This document shows positions 37,454-46,823 of a DNA stretch of 64,000 nt, in pieces. A program made the translations under genes and the position numbers. Positions within the stretch are counted from its first letter, which is position 1. Every line of letters starts with the position of its first letter. The notes below the pieces were generated by a model that saw nothing but the letters and a program-made list of their open reading frames with translations, searched no databases and had not been told where the DNA came from. The DNA is from Streptomyces sp. T12 (GTDB taxonomy: Bacteria; Actinomycetota; Actinomycetes; Streptomycetales; Streptomycetaceae), in the NCBI RefSeq assembly GCF_028736035.1, contig NZ_CP117866.1:8225001-8289000 (forward strand), in the 5' to 3' direction.

Positions 37454-38438
37454 CGCCCAACACGGTTGGCAGCCAGTCCAGTTGGCGGCGCACGTGCACC
37501 GCGTCGCCGCCTTCGTGGCCGTTGAACGGATAGGCGTGGATCTCCTTGCGCGGCCCGGCGCCCGACAGCTCCGCATAGCGGTTGAAGGCGCCGTACGCCC
37601 CGCTCGGCGGGCACACCGTGTCGCGCAGGCCGACCCCGAAGTGGGCCGGGGCGTGGGCGCGCCGGGCGAAGGAGATCCCCTCCATGTAGGCGAGCGTGTC
37701 GTACGCGGCCCGCTCGGCGCCCCGGTGCACGGAGAGGTACGCGGTGATCTCGCCGTAGGGCGAGGCGTCGGTGAGGTCGAGTGCGCGCCGGATGCCGCAC
37801 AGGAACGGGGCGGTGACCAGGAGGGCGGCGAGGTCGGGGACGAGCCCCGCGACGGCCAGGGCGAGCCCGCCGCCCTGGCTGTTGCCGACGGCGGCGATGC
37901 GTGAGGCGTCCACACCGGGCAGGGCGCGCAGTGCCGCGACCGCACGTACCGCGTCCGTGATCAGGCGGCGGTAGTGGTGGTCCCGCGGGGAGAGCAGGCC
38001 GCGTACCGCAGGGCCCGGGCCGCCCGGCGCCGTGGCGTGCGGGTCCGGGGTGGCGCCGCCGTTGCCGTACTGGTCGCCCTGGCCCCGATTGTCCATCAAC
38101 AGATGCGCGTACCCGGCGTTCACCCAGGTCAGCCGCTCGTGCGGGAGGCCGCGGCCGCGGCCGTAGCCCGCGTACTCGACGACGGCGGGCAGCGGGCCGC
38201 GCGCCCCGGCCGGTCTGCTGAACCAGGCCCGCACCGGATCGCCGCCGAACCCCCGGAAGGTCACGTCCCAGGTCTCGGTCAGCCGCAGGCCACTCTCCAC
38301 CGGGTGCGCCGACACCAACGCCTCCGGCTGCGCGGCCTCCTTGAGGGTGTCGCGCCAGAACTCGTCGAAGTCGGCGGGTTCCTGGGGATCCGGGCGGTAG
38401 CGCTCCAGGTCCTTGAGTGGCAGGTCGAACGCGGGCAC
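37434..38438 (-). CDS. CE7 acetyl xylan esterase/cephalosporin-C deacetylase family
   Basis: The 334-residue cytoplasmic alpha/beta hydrolase of the AXE1 group removes acetyl groups from oligosaccharides taken into the cell. Features: FxRFPxDPxEPADFDEFW-type start, the RGQG motif (DNRGQGDQYG), the nucleophile elbow AVGNSQGGGLAL, an Asp in VGLRDTVCPPSGAYGAFN and the His in YPFNGHEGG. There is no signal peptide. It diverges from the oligosaccharide transport operon, so the 184-bp spacer serves both. This fits deacetylation of imported xylan- or pectin-derived sugars alongside the GH67 and GH42 enzymes. Confidence 0.9.
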   Translation of the reverse strand: MPAFDLPLKDLERYRPDPQEPADFDEFWRDTLKEAAQPEALVSAHPVESGLRLTETWDVTFRGFGGDPVRAWFSRPAGARGPLPAVVEYAGYGRGRGLPHERLTWVNAGYAHLLMDNRGQGDQYGNGGATPDPHATAPGGPGPAVRGLLSPRDHHYRRLITDAVRAVAALRALPGVDASRIAAVGNSQGGGLALAVAGLVPDLAALLVTAPFLCGIRRALDLTDASPYGEITAYLSVHRGAERAAYDTLAYMEGISFARRAHAPAHFGVGLRDTVCPPSGAYGAFNRYAELSGAGPRKEIHAYPFNGHEGGDAVHVRRQLDWLPTVLGVSAQPA

Positions 38439-38590
38439 CAGCGCCTCCGATCGTTGCGGTTCTACATCAGAATGTTTCGTTCTCTCGGACTCATCTCATT
38501 CACCGTCCCCTCAACTGGCCTTCCCCGTCAGCCCCATTGACAGCCATTACACCGGCCCCTAACCTCGCCGCAAAGTTGCCGGTACGACTC

Positions 38591-38601
38591 CGAAACTTTC
38601 G
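38591..38601. promoter_or_regulatory. CGAAA-C-TTTCG palindrome at the transport operon
   Basis: CGAAACTTTCG is a perfect inverted repeat around a central C, 21 bp before the permease start. The CGAAAnTTTCG form matches sites described for xylan/xyloside LacI-family repressors (BxlR/XlnR type) in Streptomyces. No such repressor gene lies in this window. Confidence 0.55.
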
Positions 38602-38622
38602 GTGCCACCGGGAGGCCACTGC

Positions 38623-39615
38623 ATGAGCACCTCCACCACGTCGGTTCCACCGCCCGGCACACAGGGGCCGCCGCCGACCAAGGCTCCACCCCGCCGCGGC
38701 GGGCCACCGGCGCGCACCGGCTGGCGGCGGGCGCTGCGCCGGGACTGGCAGCTGTACTCGCTGGCCGTGCTGCCGCTGCTGTTCTTCCTGGTCTTCCGCT
38801 ATCTGCCGATGATCGGCAACGTGATCGCCTTCCGGCGCTTCGAGCCGGGCGGTTCGATCTTCGGTGAGCAGTGGGTGGGCCTGCGCTATGTCGAGATGTT
38901 CCTCAGCGACCCCACCTTCTGGCAGGTGTTCCGCAACACCCTCTGGCTCGGCGGGCTCACGCTCGTCTTCTGCTTCCCGATCCCGATCGTGCTCGCGCTG
39001 CTGCTCAACGAGGTGCGCAGGCGTGCGCTGAAGCGCTTTGTGCAGTCGGTGTCGTACCTTCCGCACTTCCTGTCGATCGTGATCGTCGCCGGCATCACCA
39101 TGCAGATGCTCGCCACGGACGGGCCGGTCAACCACGCCCTGGGGTGGTTCGGGCACGGCCCGATCCGGTTCATCCAGGAGCCCGAGTGGTTCCGCACCGT
39201 CTACGTCGGCTCCGAGATCTGGCAGACCGCCGGCTGGGGCACGATCCTCTACCTCGCCGCGCTCACCACCATCGACGAGGACCTGTACGAGGCCGCCCGC
39301 ATCGACGGCGCCAATCGCTGGCAGCAGATCTGGCACGTCACCCTGCCCGGCATCCGCCCGACCATGATCACGCTGCTGATCCTCAACATCGGCACGTTCA
39401 TGGCGGTCGGCTTCGAGAAGGTCCTGCTGCTGTACAACCCGCTGACCTATCCGACCGCCGACGTGATCTCGACGTATCTGTACCGCACGGGCGTCGAGTC
39501 CAACAGCTTCAGCTACGCCGCCGCCATCGGGCTGTTCGAGGCGATCATCGGCCTGGTGCTGATCACGTCCGCGAACCAGCTCTCACGCCGCACAGTGGGG
39601 ACCAGCCTGTGGTGA
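38623..39615 (+). CDS. ABC sugar permease, LplB type
   Basis: The 330-residue inner-membrane permease has about six transmembrane helices (first at SLAVLPLLFFLVFRYLP) after a Pro-rich cytoplasmic head of about 40 residues. The EAA loop EAARIDGANRWQQIWHVTLPGI contacts the ATPase. The LplB/YtcP/LipO group of CUT1 transporters imports oligosaccharides and is usually driven by a shared MsiK ATPase; no ATPase gene is in this operon. ATG 38623 follows GGGAGG. The stop overlaps the GTG of the second permease. It is the first gene of a five-gene operon ending with the GH42 gene. Confidence 0.9.
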   Translation: MSTSTTSVPPPGTQGPPPTKAPPRRGGPPARTGWRRALRRDWQLYSLAVLPLLFFLVFRYLPMIGNVIAFRRFEPGGSIFGEQWVGLRYVEMFLSDPTFWQVFRNTLWLGGLTLVFCFPIPIVLALLLNEVRRRALKRFVQSVSYLPHFLSIVIVAGITMQMLATDGPVNHALGWFGHGPIRFIQEPEWFRTVYVGSEIWQTAGWGTILYLAALTTIDEDLYEAARIDGANRWQQIWHVTLPGIRPTMITLLILNIGTFMAVGFEKVLLLYNPLTYPTADVISTYLYRTGVESNSFSYAAAIGLFEAIIGLVLITSANQLSRRTVGTSLW

Positions 39616-40481
39616 AGCCGAGCCGTTCCTACCGCGTCTTCCAGGGCGTCAACGGCGTCATCCTCACTCTGGTCGTGATCGTCACCCTGTACCCGTTCGC
39701 CAACATCGTCGCCCGCTCGTTCAGTTCGGAGCGGCAGATCCGGGCCGGTGAAGTGACGCTGTGGCCCGAGGGGTTCAACCTCACCACGTACCGAATCGTG
39801 TTCCAGGACTCCATGTTCTGGCGCAACTACGGCAACACCGTGCTGTACACGGTGGTGGCCACCACCGTCGCCATGATCCTGACCACCTGTTATGCCTACG
39901 TCCTGTCGAAGAAGCACCTCAAGGGACGCGGCGTACTCGTCGGCGTCGCCGTGTTCACCATGTTCTTCACCGGCGGCCTGATCCCCAACTACGTCCTGGT
40001 CACCGGCCTCGGCCTGAAGAACAGCGTCTGGGCCATAGCGCTGCCCAACGCGATCAGCGTGTTCAACCTGCTGGTGATGAAGGCCTTCTTCGAGAGCCTG
40101 CCCACCGAACTGGAGGAGGCCGCGCAGATCGACGGCCTGAGTACGTACGGCATTCTGCTGCGGATCGTGCTGCCCCTGTCGAAGGCGGTCGTCGCGACGA
40201 TGGTGCTGTTCTACTCGGTGTCCTTCTGGAACTCCTGGTTCAGCGCCTTCCTCTACATGGACAAGTCCGAGCTCATGCCGGTCACCGTCTATCTGCGCAA
40301 CCTCATCTCCGGCGCCACCACGGGCGGCAACGCCGGTGCCGCCGACGCGCAGCTCAGCCAGGTCGGGGCCAACATCCAGGCCGTCACGATCGTGCTGACC
40401 TCGCTGCCGATCCTCTGCGTGTACCCGTTCGTCCAGCGCTACTTCGTCTCGGGCGTGATGCTCGGCGCGGTCAAGGGCTAA
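39612..40481 (+). CDS. ABC sugar permease, YtcP type
   Basis: Second permease of the importer, 289 residues with six predicted transmembrane helices (LTLVVIVTLYPFANIVARSF first) and the EAA loop EEAAQIDGLSTYGILLRIVLPLSK. The family signature segment FTGGLIPNYVLVTGLGLKNS is typical of YtcP. The GTG at 39612 overlaps the preceding stop (GTGA). The binding-lipoprotein gene follows after 13 bp. Substrate is unknown; neighbours suggest galactose-, glucuronate- or mannose-containing oligosaccharides. Confidence 0.9.
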   Translation: MKPSRSYRVFQGVNGVILTLVVIVTLYPFANIVARSFSSERQIRAGEVTLWPEGFNLTTYRIVFQDSMFWRNYGNTVLYTVVATTVAMILTTCYAYVLSKKHLKGRGVLVGVAVFTMFFTGGLIPNYVLVTGLGLKNSVWAIALPNAISVFNLLVMKAFFESLPTELEEAAQIDGLSTYGILLRIVLPLSKAVVATMVLFYSVSFWNSWFSAFLYMDKSELMPVTVYLRNLISGATTGGNAGAADAQLSQVGANIQAVTIVLTSLPILCVYPFVQRYFVSGVMLGAVKG

Positions 40482-40494
40482 CAAAGGAGTGCCC

Positions 40495-42159
40495 GTGTCA
40501 TCCGTGAACAACGCAGGACAGCTGTCCCGGCGTCAGATACTCGCCGCCGGCGGCTTCATCGGCCTCGCCACCCTCACCGGCTGCGGCAGCGGCGACGACG
40601 GCGGGGACTCCAAGGACCTGTCGAAGAAGCAGAACGGTGCGATGAAGGAGTACCGAGTCGGCCAGCAGTTCAAGGCGGCCAAGCCGCTGTCCTTCTCCGT
40701 CCTGCACAACAACAACCCGGTCTACCCGATGAAGAGCGGCTGGCTGTTCTGGAAGGAGATCACCAAGCGCACCGGCGTCACCTTCGAGCCCGTCGACGTC
40801 CCCCTGGTCGACTACGAGAAGAAGCGCAGCGTCCTCATCGGCTCGGGCGACGCCCCCTTCCTGATCCCCAAGACGTACCACCCCTCGGAGATCGCGTTCG
40901 TGTCGTCGGGCGCGATCCTCCCGGTCAGCGACTACGTGCACCTGATGCCCAACTTCCAGGACAAGGTCAAGCGCTGGAAGCTGGAACCGGAGATCGACTC
41001 CATCCGGCAGTCCGACGGCAAGTTCTATCTGCTGCCCGGCCTGCACGAACGGGTCAGATCCGGCTACTCGCTGGCGCTGCGCACGGACGTCCTCGACCGG
41101 CTCGGGCTGAGCCTGCCCGGTACCTGGGACGAGGTGTACGAGGTCTTCAAGGCGATCAAGGAGGAGTACCCGGACCGCTACCCCTTCTCCGACCGCTGGA
41201 GCAAGAACACGCCCTACCCGGCCGCCGCCCTCTTCAGCTACCTCGGCCAGGCCTACGGCGTCCGGGCCGGCTGGACGTACGACAACATCAGCTGGGACGC
41301 CGACGCGCAGAAGTACGTCTTCACCGGAGCGACGGACGCCTTCCGGCAGATGATCGAGTACGTGCGGAAGCTGGTCGCCGAGAAGCTGGTGGACCCGGAG
41401 AGCTTCACCCAGACCGACGACGAGGCCGCGCAGAAGCTGCTGGGCGAGAAGTCGTTCGCGATCAGCGCCAACCCGCAGGTATTGGTACAGGAATACCGTT
41501 ACAACCTGCACAAGCAGGTCAAGGGCGCGGAGATCGAGATGATTCCGGTGCCGTTGGGACCCGCCGGTCCCGTGGTGCTGGGCGGCGCCCGGCTGGAGAA
41601 CGGCGTCATGATCTCCAGCAAGGCGCTGAAGAGCGACAGCTTCGTCGCGATGATGCAGTTCGTGGACTGGCTGTGGTACTCGGACGAGGGCCAGCGGTTC
41701 GCCCGGTGGGGCGTCGAGGGTGTCACCTACACCCGCTCCGGAAGCCAGTACAAGGTGAAGCCCGGCATCAGCCTCATGGGCTCCGACCCGGACGCCCCGA
41801 AGGACATGCAGAAGGACTACGGCTTCTACAACGGCGTCTTCGCCTACGGCGGCAGTTGGGAGCTCGTCTCCTCCATGTTCAGCGCGGACGAGAAGAAGTT
41901 CCAGGACGCCATGTCCCAGCGCGAACAGACGCCCATCGGCCCCGCCCACCCGCTGCAGTCCTTCGAGCAGGAACAGGCGTCCCTGTGGGAGACGCCGCTC
42001 AGGGATCACGTCACCCAGAACACCCTCAAGTTCGCCCTCGGCAAGCGCCCGCTGTCCGAATGGGCCGCCTATGTCGCCGAGTTGAAGGCGAAGAACATGC
42101 AGCAGTTCGTCGACCTGCACAACAAGGCGTACGAACGCTTCAAGAAGGAGAACGGGTGA
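40495..42159 (+). CDS. LipO-type extracellular sugar-binding lipoprotein
   Basis: The 554-residue substrate-binding lipoprotein of the LplB/YtcP importer. The N-terminus SRRQILAAGGFIGLATLTGC has a Tat-like twin arginine and a lipobox LTGC. The mature protein contains the long solute-binding fold characteristic of LipO proteins (for example WLFWKEITKRTGVTFEPVDV). Two GTG codons are possible; AAGGAG at 40485-40489 sits five bases before the GTG at 40495, so that start is used. The downstream YesL-like gene overlaps its stop (GTGA). Confidence 0.9.
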   Translation: MSSVNNAGQLSRRQILAAGGFIGLATLTGCGSGDDGGDSKDLSKKQNGAMKEYRVGQQFKAAKPLSFSVLHNNNPVYPMKSGWLFWKEITKRTGVTFEPVDVPLVDYEKKRSVLIGSGDAPFLIPKTYHPSEIAFVSSGAILPVSDYVHLMPNFQDKVKRWKLEPEIDSIRQSDGKFYLLPGLHERVRSGYSLALRTDVLDRLGLSLPGTWDEVYEVFKAIKEEYPDRYPFSDRWSKNTPYPAAALFSYLGQAYGVRAGWTYDNISWDADAQKYVFTGATDAFRQMIEYVRKLVAEKLVDPESFTQTDDEAAQKLLGEKSFAISANPQVLVQEYRYNLHKQVKGAEIEMIPVPLGPAGPVVLGGARLENGVMISSKALKSDSFVAMMQFVDWLWYSDEGQRFARWGVEGVTYTRSGSQYKVKPGISLMGSDPDAPKDMQKDYGFYNGVFAYGGSWELVSSMFSADEKKFQDAMSQREQTPIGPAHPLQSFEQEQASLWETPLRDHVTQNTLKFALGKRPLSEWAAYVAELKAKNMQQFVDLHNKAYERFKKENG

Positions 42160-42842
42160 GCAGCGGCGTCCACACGGCCGACTTCGGCGCCGGAGTCCTC
42201 TCCCGCGCCGTCGCCCTGATCCACACCCTCGTCACCGTCGAGGCCCTGCTGCTCCTGGCCGCCGCGCCCGGCCTCGCCGGCCTGCTCCTCCTCGGCCCCG
42301 ACCCCGCCAACCTGCCCCTCGCCGCCGTATGCCTGCTGCCGCTCGGCCCGGCCCTGTCCGCCGCGCTGTACGCCCTGCACCACCGCAGCCGCGACCTCAC
42401 CGACCTGCACCCGGCCCGGACCTATGCGCGCGGCTGGCGGCTCAACGCCCTCCCGGCGCTGAAGCTCTGGACGCCCCTGCTCGCCTGGCTGACCGTCATC
42501 GCCTTCACCCTCACCCACTTCTGGGCCACCGGCCTGCCCGGCTGGTGGGCGGTGCTGCTCGGGGCGATCGGCGCCGGCTCCCTGCTGTGGGGCGCCCACG
42601 CGCTGGTCCTCACCTCGCTGTTCGCCTTCCGCAGCCGTGACACCGCCCGCCTCGCCGCGTACTTCCTCCTCCGACACGGGCGCGCCACCCTGGGCGCCGG
42701 CTCCCTGCTCGTGCTGGTGGCCGCGTCGACCGCCCTGCTGACCGAGGCCCTGCCCGCCCTGCTGGCCGCCCCGCTGCTGCTCTCCCTGCTGCACAGCAGC
42801 CGCCCGGTGATCGCCGAGACCCAGGAGGACTACACCGCATGA
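42156..42842 (+). CDS. YesL-like (DUF624) membrane protein
   Basis: The 228-residue protein has about five or six hydrophobic helices (for example LIHTLVTVEALLLLAAAPGL, LLAWLTVIAFTLTHFWATGL, GSLLVLVAASTALLTEALPA). Size, topology and the DLTDLHPARTYARGWRLN loop resemble DUF624/YesL proteins, which consistently accompany LplB/YtcP/LipO transporters in Gram-positive bacteria. Their role is not established. It is coupled on both sides: GTGA overlap upstream and ATGA overlap with the GH42 start downstream. Confidence 0.75.
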   Translation: MSSGVHTADFGAGVLSRAVALIHTLVTVEALLLLAAAPGLAGLLLLGPDPANLPLAAVCLLPLGPALSAALYALHHRSRDLTDLHPARTYARGWRLNALPALKLWTPLLAWLTVIAFTLTHFWATGLPGWWAVLLGAIGAGSLLWGAHALVLTSLFAFRSRDTARLAAYFLLRHGRATLGAGSLLVLVAASTALLTEALPALLAAPLLLSLLHSSRPVIAETQEDYTA

Positions 42843-44863
42843 CCGCGCCGCGCACCCCGAGGATCCCGTACGGCGGCGACTACAACCCCGAGCAGTGGCC
42901 GGAGCCCGTCTGGGACGACGACCACCGCCTGTTCACGCGGGCCCGCATCGACACCCTGACCGTCGGCGTCTTCTCCTGGTCCCTCACCCAACCCGACCCG
43001 GACACCTACGACTTCACGATCCTCGACCGCGTCCTCGACCGCGCCGCCGCCGAGAACCGCCGCATCTGCCTGGCCACCGGCACCGCGGCCCTCCCACCCT
43101 GGCTCGCGAAGCGGCACCCCGAGGTCAACCGCACCGACTTCGAGGGCCGCCGCCACCGCTACGGCCAGCGCCACAACTTCTGCCCCAGCTCACCGGCGTA
43201 CCGCAGCCACGCCACGGCGATGGCCGGCCGCCTCGCCGAACGCTACAAGGAACACCAGGCGTTGCTCGCCTGGCATATCAACAACGAGTACGGCGGCGTC
43301 TGTTACTGCGAGCTGTGCGCGGCCGCCTTCCGCACCTGGCTCCAGAACAAGTACGGCACCCTCGACGCCCTCAACGACGCCTGGTGGACCACCTTCTGGT
43401 CCCACCACTACACCGACTGGGGCGAGATCGAGCCCCCGAACGCCCTCACCGAGCACTGGCGCGGCCCCGATCACACCGCCTTCCAGGGCATCACCCTCGA
43501 CTACTCCCGCTTCACCACCGACGCCCTCCTCGGCTGCTTCCTCGCCGAGAAGGAGGTGATCCGCGCCCATGACCCCCAGACCCCCGTCACCACCAACTTC
43601 ATGGGCATGTTTCGCCCCCTCGACTACCACCGCTGGGCGCCCCACCTCGACTTCGCCTCCTGGGACAGCTACCCGCCCCTCGACGCCCCGCCCACCTGGC
43701 CCGCCCTCGCCCACGACCTGATGCGCGGCCTCAAGGACGGCGCCCCCTTCTGGCTGATGGAGCAGACCCCGTCCACGACGGCCTGCCGTGACGTCAACCC
43801 CCTGCGCCGCCCCGGCGAACTCCGCCTCGCCACCTTCCAGGCCATCGCCCACGGCGCCGACGCCGCCCTCTACTTCCAGATGCGCGCCTCACGCGGCGCC
43901 TGCGAGAAGTACCACGGCGCGGTCATCGGCCACGCGGGGCGGGACGACACCCGCGTGTTTCGTGAAGTGGCCGATTTGGGACGGGAGTTGGCAACCCTCG
44001 GCGACGCGACCCTCGGCTCCCGCACCCCGGCCCGCACCGCCCTGCTCTTCGACTGGGACAGCTGGTGGGCCCTGGAGATCTCCGACGGCCCGTCTCGACT
44101 GGTCAAGTACCAGGAGGTGGTCCACGCCTACTACCTCGCCGCCCGCGTGGCCGGCGCGGACGTGGACGTCGTCCCGGTCACGGCCGACCTCACGGCGTAC
44201 GACGTGGTCCTCGCCCCGGTGCTGCACATGGTGAAGGGCGACCTGGCCGCACGCCTCGAAGCCGTCGCCGCACGCGGCGGCACCGTCCTGACGACCTTCC
44301 TCTCCGGCCGCGTCGACGAACACGACCGCGCCTTCCTCACCGACGTCCCCGGCCCGCTCGCGCCGCTCATGGGCGTCCGCGTCGACGAATGGGACGCGCG
44401 ACCGCCGGACGTCGTACAGCCCGTCCAGCTGGGGGAGCTGACCTGCGAGGCGCGTCTGGTCTTCGAGATCGTGCTGCCGCGCGGCGCCGAGCCGGTCGGG
44501 ACCTATGGCACCGACTTCTACGCCGGCACCCCGGCCGTGACCCGGAACCGCTTCGGCGAGAGCGAAGGCGAGGGCTGGTACGTCGCCACCGCCCTCGACC
44601 AGCCCGGCGTGAACTGGATCGTCCGCCGGATCCTGGCTCGCCACGACCTGCTCGGCCCCTACGCCGGCCACCCCGCCCTGGAGACCGCGACCCGGGTCGC
44701 CCCCGACGGCACCCGCCTCGTCTTCCTCCTCAACCACGCGCCGCAACCGGCCCAGCTGACGGCCCACACCACCGCCACCGACCTGCTGACCGGCAAGCGG
44801 GTCGAGGAGGGCGAGCCACTGACCCTCGACCCGCTCGGCACAGCCATCCTCCGCATTCAGTAG
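42839..44863 (+). CDS. GH42 beta-galactosidase
   Basis: The 674-residue cytoplasmic GH42 enzyme hydrolyses terminal beta-galactosides. The start PYGGDYNPEQWPEPVW is the family hallmark. The acid/base Glu lies in AWHINNEYGGVCYCE, and CYCELC contributes zinc-binding cysteines. The nucleophile Glu lies in FWLMEQTPSTT. A trimerisation domain and a small C-terminal beta-domain ending GTAILRIQ follow. There is no signal peptide, so it acts on imported oligosaccharides, in line with the preceding transporter genes. The ATG overlaps the YesL-like stop. Its 3' end overlaps the convergent GH67 gene by 7 bp. Confidence 0.93.
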   Translation: MTAPRTPRIPYGGDYNPEQWPEPVWDDDHRLFTRARIDTLTVGVFSWSLTQPDPDTYDFTILDRVLDRAAAENRRICLATGTAALPPWLAKRHPEVNRTDFEGRRHRYGQRHNFCPSSPAYRSHATAMAGRLAERYKEHQALLAWHINNEYGGVCYCELCAAAFRTWLQNKYGTLDALNDAWWTTFWSHHYTDWGEIEPPNALTEHWRGPDHTAFQGITLDYSRFTTDALLGCFLAEKEVIRAHDPQTPVTTNFMGMFRPLDYHRWAPHLDFASWDSYPPLDAPPTWPALAHDLMRGLKDGAPFWLMEQTPSTTACRDVNPLRRPGELRLATFQAIAHGADAALYFQMRASRGACEKYHGAVIGHAGRDDTRVFREVADLGRELATLGDATLGSRTPARTALLFDWDSWWALEISDGPSRLVKYQEVVHAYYLAARVAGADVDVVPVTADLTAYDVVLAPVLHMVKGDLAARLEAVAARGGTVLTTFLSGRVDEHDRAFLTDVPGPLAPLMGVRVDEWDARPPDVVQPVQLGELTCEARLVFEIVLPRGAEPVGTYGTDFYAGTPAVTRNRFGESEGEGWYVATALDQPGVNWIVRRILARHDLLGPYAGHPALETATRVAPDGTRLVFLLNHAPQPAQLTAHTTATDLLTGKRVEEGEPLTLDPLGTAILRIQ

Positions 44864-46803
44864 ATGTGGCGCCCATGTGCGTCGGGCACACCCGACTTGC
44901 GGAGGAAGTAGCTGTTCACCTGGTCACGCCACTCGCGGGCGCTCCGGAGCTGCTCCTCGAACCGCTCCGCCACCCGCGCGTGGCGCGCCGGATCCACGAG
45001 GTCCACCAGTGAGGCCCACACATCCCGGGCGGCCTCCACCTCCTCCACGCCCTCGAAGTGCGTGTCGTAGATGTGCTGGATCACTGTCTTCCCACTGTGC
45101 AGCATGTGCCCGTACGACATGTGGTGGAAGAACAGCAGCAGCTCGTCGGGGCAGGTGTCCGGCGACTCGTACATCTCGGCCCACGGCTTGGCGTACTGCC
45201 CCGCGAACCCGGTTCCCGTCGCCGCGCTCCGGTCGACACCGATGCCGTCGCGGTCGGCGAAATGGTAGGTGCCCCAGGGGCTGTACTCATAGCCGTCGAC
45301 GCTCGGCCCGTAGTGGTGCCCCGGCTGCACCATCCAGCCCACGCCGAGGGGAGCGGTGTACTTCTCGTACGTCCGCCACGAGCCGTCCAGGATCGCGCTC
45401 AGCCCTGCCGCCGGACCGGTGCCGAAGGTGAGCCGGATCCATTCGTCGAGGATCTGATGCGGATCCGCGTGCGGCTGCCAGGCCAGTCGGCCGAAGGTGT
45501 ACAGGTTCGCCTGGGCCAGCGGATGCCCGGTCCAGAACGGGTCGTCACCGACGTTGGACACGGCGACGAGCCCGCCGCGCGCCACCTCCCCGACCGAGGA
45601 CTCCCCGTCGGTCCGGGACCGCAGCACTTCGCTCCACATGGGCCCCAGCCAGCACACATGCCGCTGCTGCCCGGTGTACTCCTGGGTCGCCTGCAACTCC
45701 ACCGCCAGCCGGGTGCGCGGCATCGCGCCGATCAGCGGCGAGACCGGCTCGCGCACCTGGAAGTCCATCGGTCCGTGCTTCACCTGGAGCACGGCGTTGG
45801 CGGCGAACTCGCCGTCCAGCGGCACGAAATGGTCGTACGCGGCACGCGCCCGGTCCGTCGCCCGGTCCCGCCAGTCCTGGCGGTGGTCGTAGACGAACGC
45901 CCGCCAGTGCACCGTGCCGCCGTGCGGTTCGAGCGCCGCGGCCAGCATGTTGGCGCCGTCCGCGTGGCTGCGGCCGTAGGCGAACGGCCCCGGCTGGCCC
46001 TCGGAGTCGGCCTTCACGACGTACCCACCGAAGTCGGGTATCGCCTCGTACACCCGCGCGCTCGCCTCGGCCCACCAGCCACGCACGTCCTCGTCCAGCG
46101 GATCGGCCGTGGACAGCCCGCCGAGCACGATGGGCGCGGCGAAGGTCACCGACAGGTGGGTGCGGACGCCGTACGGCCGCAACGCGCCCGCGATCTCGGC
46201 GACTTCACCGATCCGGTCGGTCAGCAGGTGCGCCTCGGTCGCGTGCACGTTGACGTTGTTCACAGCGACGGCGTTGATCCCGCAGGCCGCCAGCAGCCTG
46301 CCGTACGCCCGCACCCGCCCCAGCAGCTCACCGCGCGCCCGCCCGTCCTGCCAGAACAGCGACCCGCCGGCGTATCCGCGCTCCACCTGGCCCATGACCG
46401 GATGCACGGCCACGTTGTCCCAGTGATCGAGCATGCGCAACGCGAGCGCCGGACCGTGTGTCTCCCGGGGCCGCTGCTCGCGGAAGGCGTCCTCGCCGAG
46501 CCGGACGAGGTGGAACAGGCCGTACAGCAGCCCGGACTGCCCGGACGCGGTGACGGTCGTACAGCCGTCACCGCGCTCGGACGTGAACCCCTCGGACGCG
46601 TCGTCGCCGGTCAGCTCCAGCACCAGGTCGTACGGTCCGGGGGAGCCGTCGCGCGAGACGCTGCCCCCGAACCGTGCGCAGGCCTCCGCCACTTCCCCGT
46701 GCACCGTGTCCACCAGCGGACCCGAGCCGCGGATCAGCGTCCGCCGGGTGCCGATCGGCCGGAACACCTCGTCCGGCAGCCAGGCCGGATCGACACCCTG
46801 CAT
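44857..46803 (-). CDS. GH67 alpha-glucuronidase
   Basis: Removes 4-O-methyl-glucuronic acid from the non-reducing end of aldouronic oligosaccharides from glucuronoxylan. The 648-residue intracellular protein (no signal peptide) shows the GH67 motifs GGSLFWQDGRARGELLGRVR, the acid Glu in VVKADSEGQPGPFAYGRSHA, and the two general-base residues in LQVKHGPMDFQVREP. YSPWGTYHFADRDGIGVDRS and a C-terminal FLRKSGVPDAHGRHIY end complete it. It begins 20 bp after the stop of the second GH92 gene on the same strand, so those two form an operon. Length is normal for the family. Confidence 0.94.
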   Translation of the reverse strand: MQGVDPAWLPDEVFRPIGTRRTLIRGSGPLVDTVHGEVAEACARFGGSVSRDGSPGPYDLVLELTGDDASEGFTSERGDGCTTVTASGQSGLLYGLFHLVRLGEDAFREQRPRETHGPALALRMLDHWDNVAVHPVMGQVERGYAGGSLFWQDGRARGELLGRVRAYGRLLAACGINAVAVNNVNVHATEAHLLTDRIGEVAEIAGALRPYGVRTHLSVTFAAPIVLGGLSTADPLDEDVRGWWAEASARVYEAIPDFGGYVVKADSEGQPGPFAYGRSHADGANMLAAALEPHGGTVHWRAFVYDHRQDWRDRATDRARAAYDHFVPLDGEFAANAVLQVKHGPMDFQVREPVSPLIGAMPRTRLAVELQATQEYTGQQRHVCWLGPMWSEVLRSRTDGESSVGEVARGGLVAVSNVGDDPFWTGHPLAQANLYTFGRLAWQPHADPHQILDEWIRLTFGTGPAAGLSAILDGSWRTYEKYTAPLGVGWMVQPGHHYGPSVDGYEYSPWGTYHFADRDGIGVDRSAATGTGFAGQYAKPWAEMYESPDTCPDELLLFFHHMSYGHMLHSGKTVIQHIYDTHFEGVEEVEAARDVWASLVDLVDPARHARVAERFEEQLRSAREWRDQVNSYFLRKSGVPDAHGRHIY

Positions 46804-46823
46804 GAGACCCCCAACGCTCCTGC

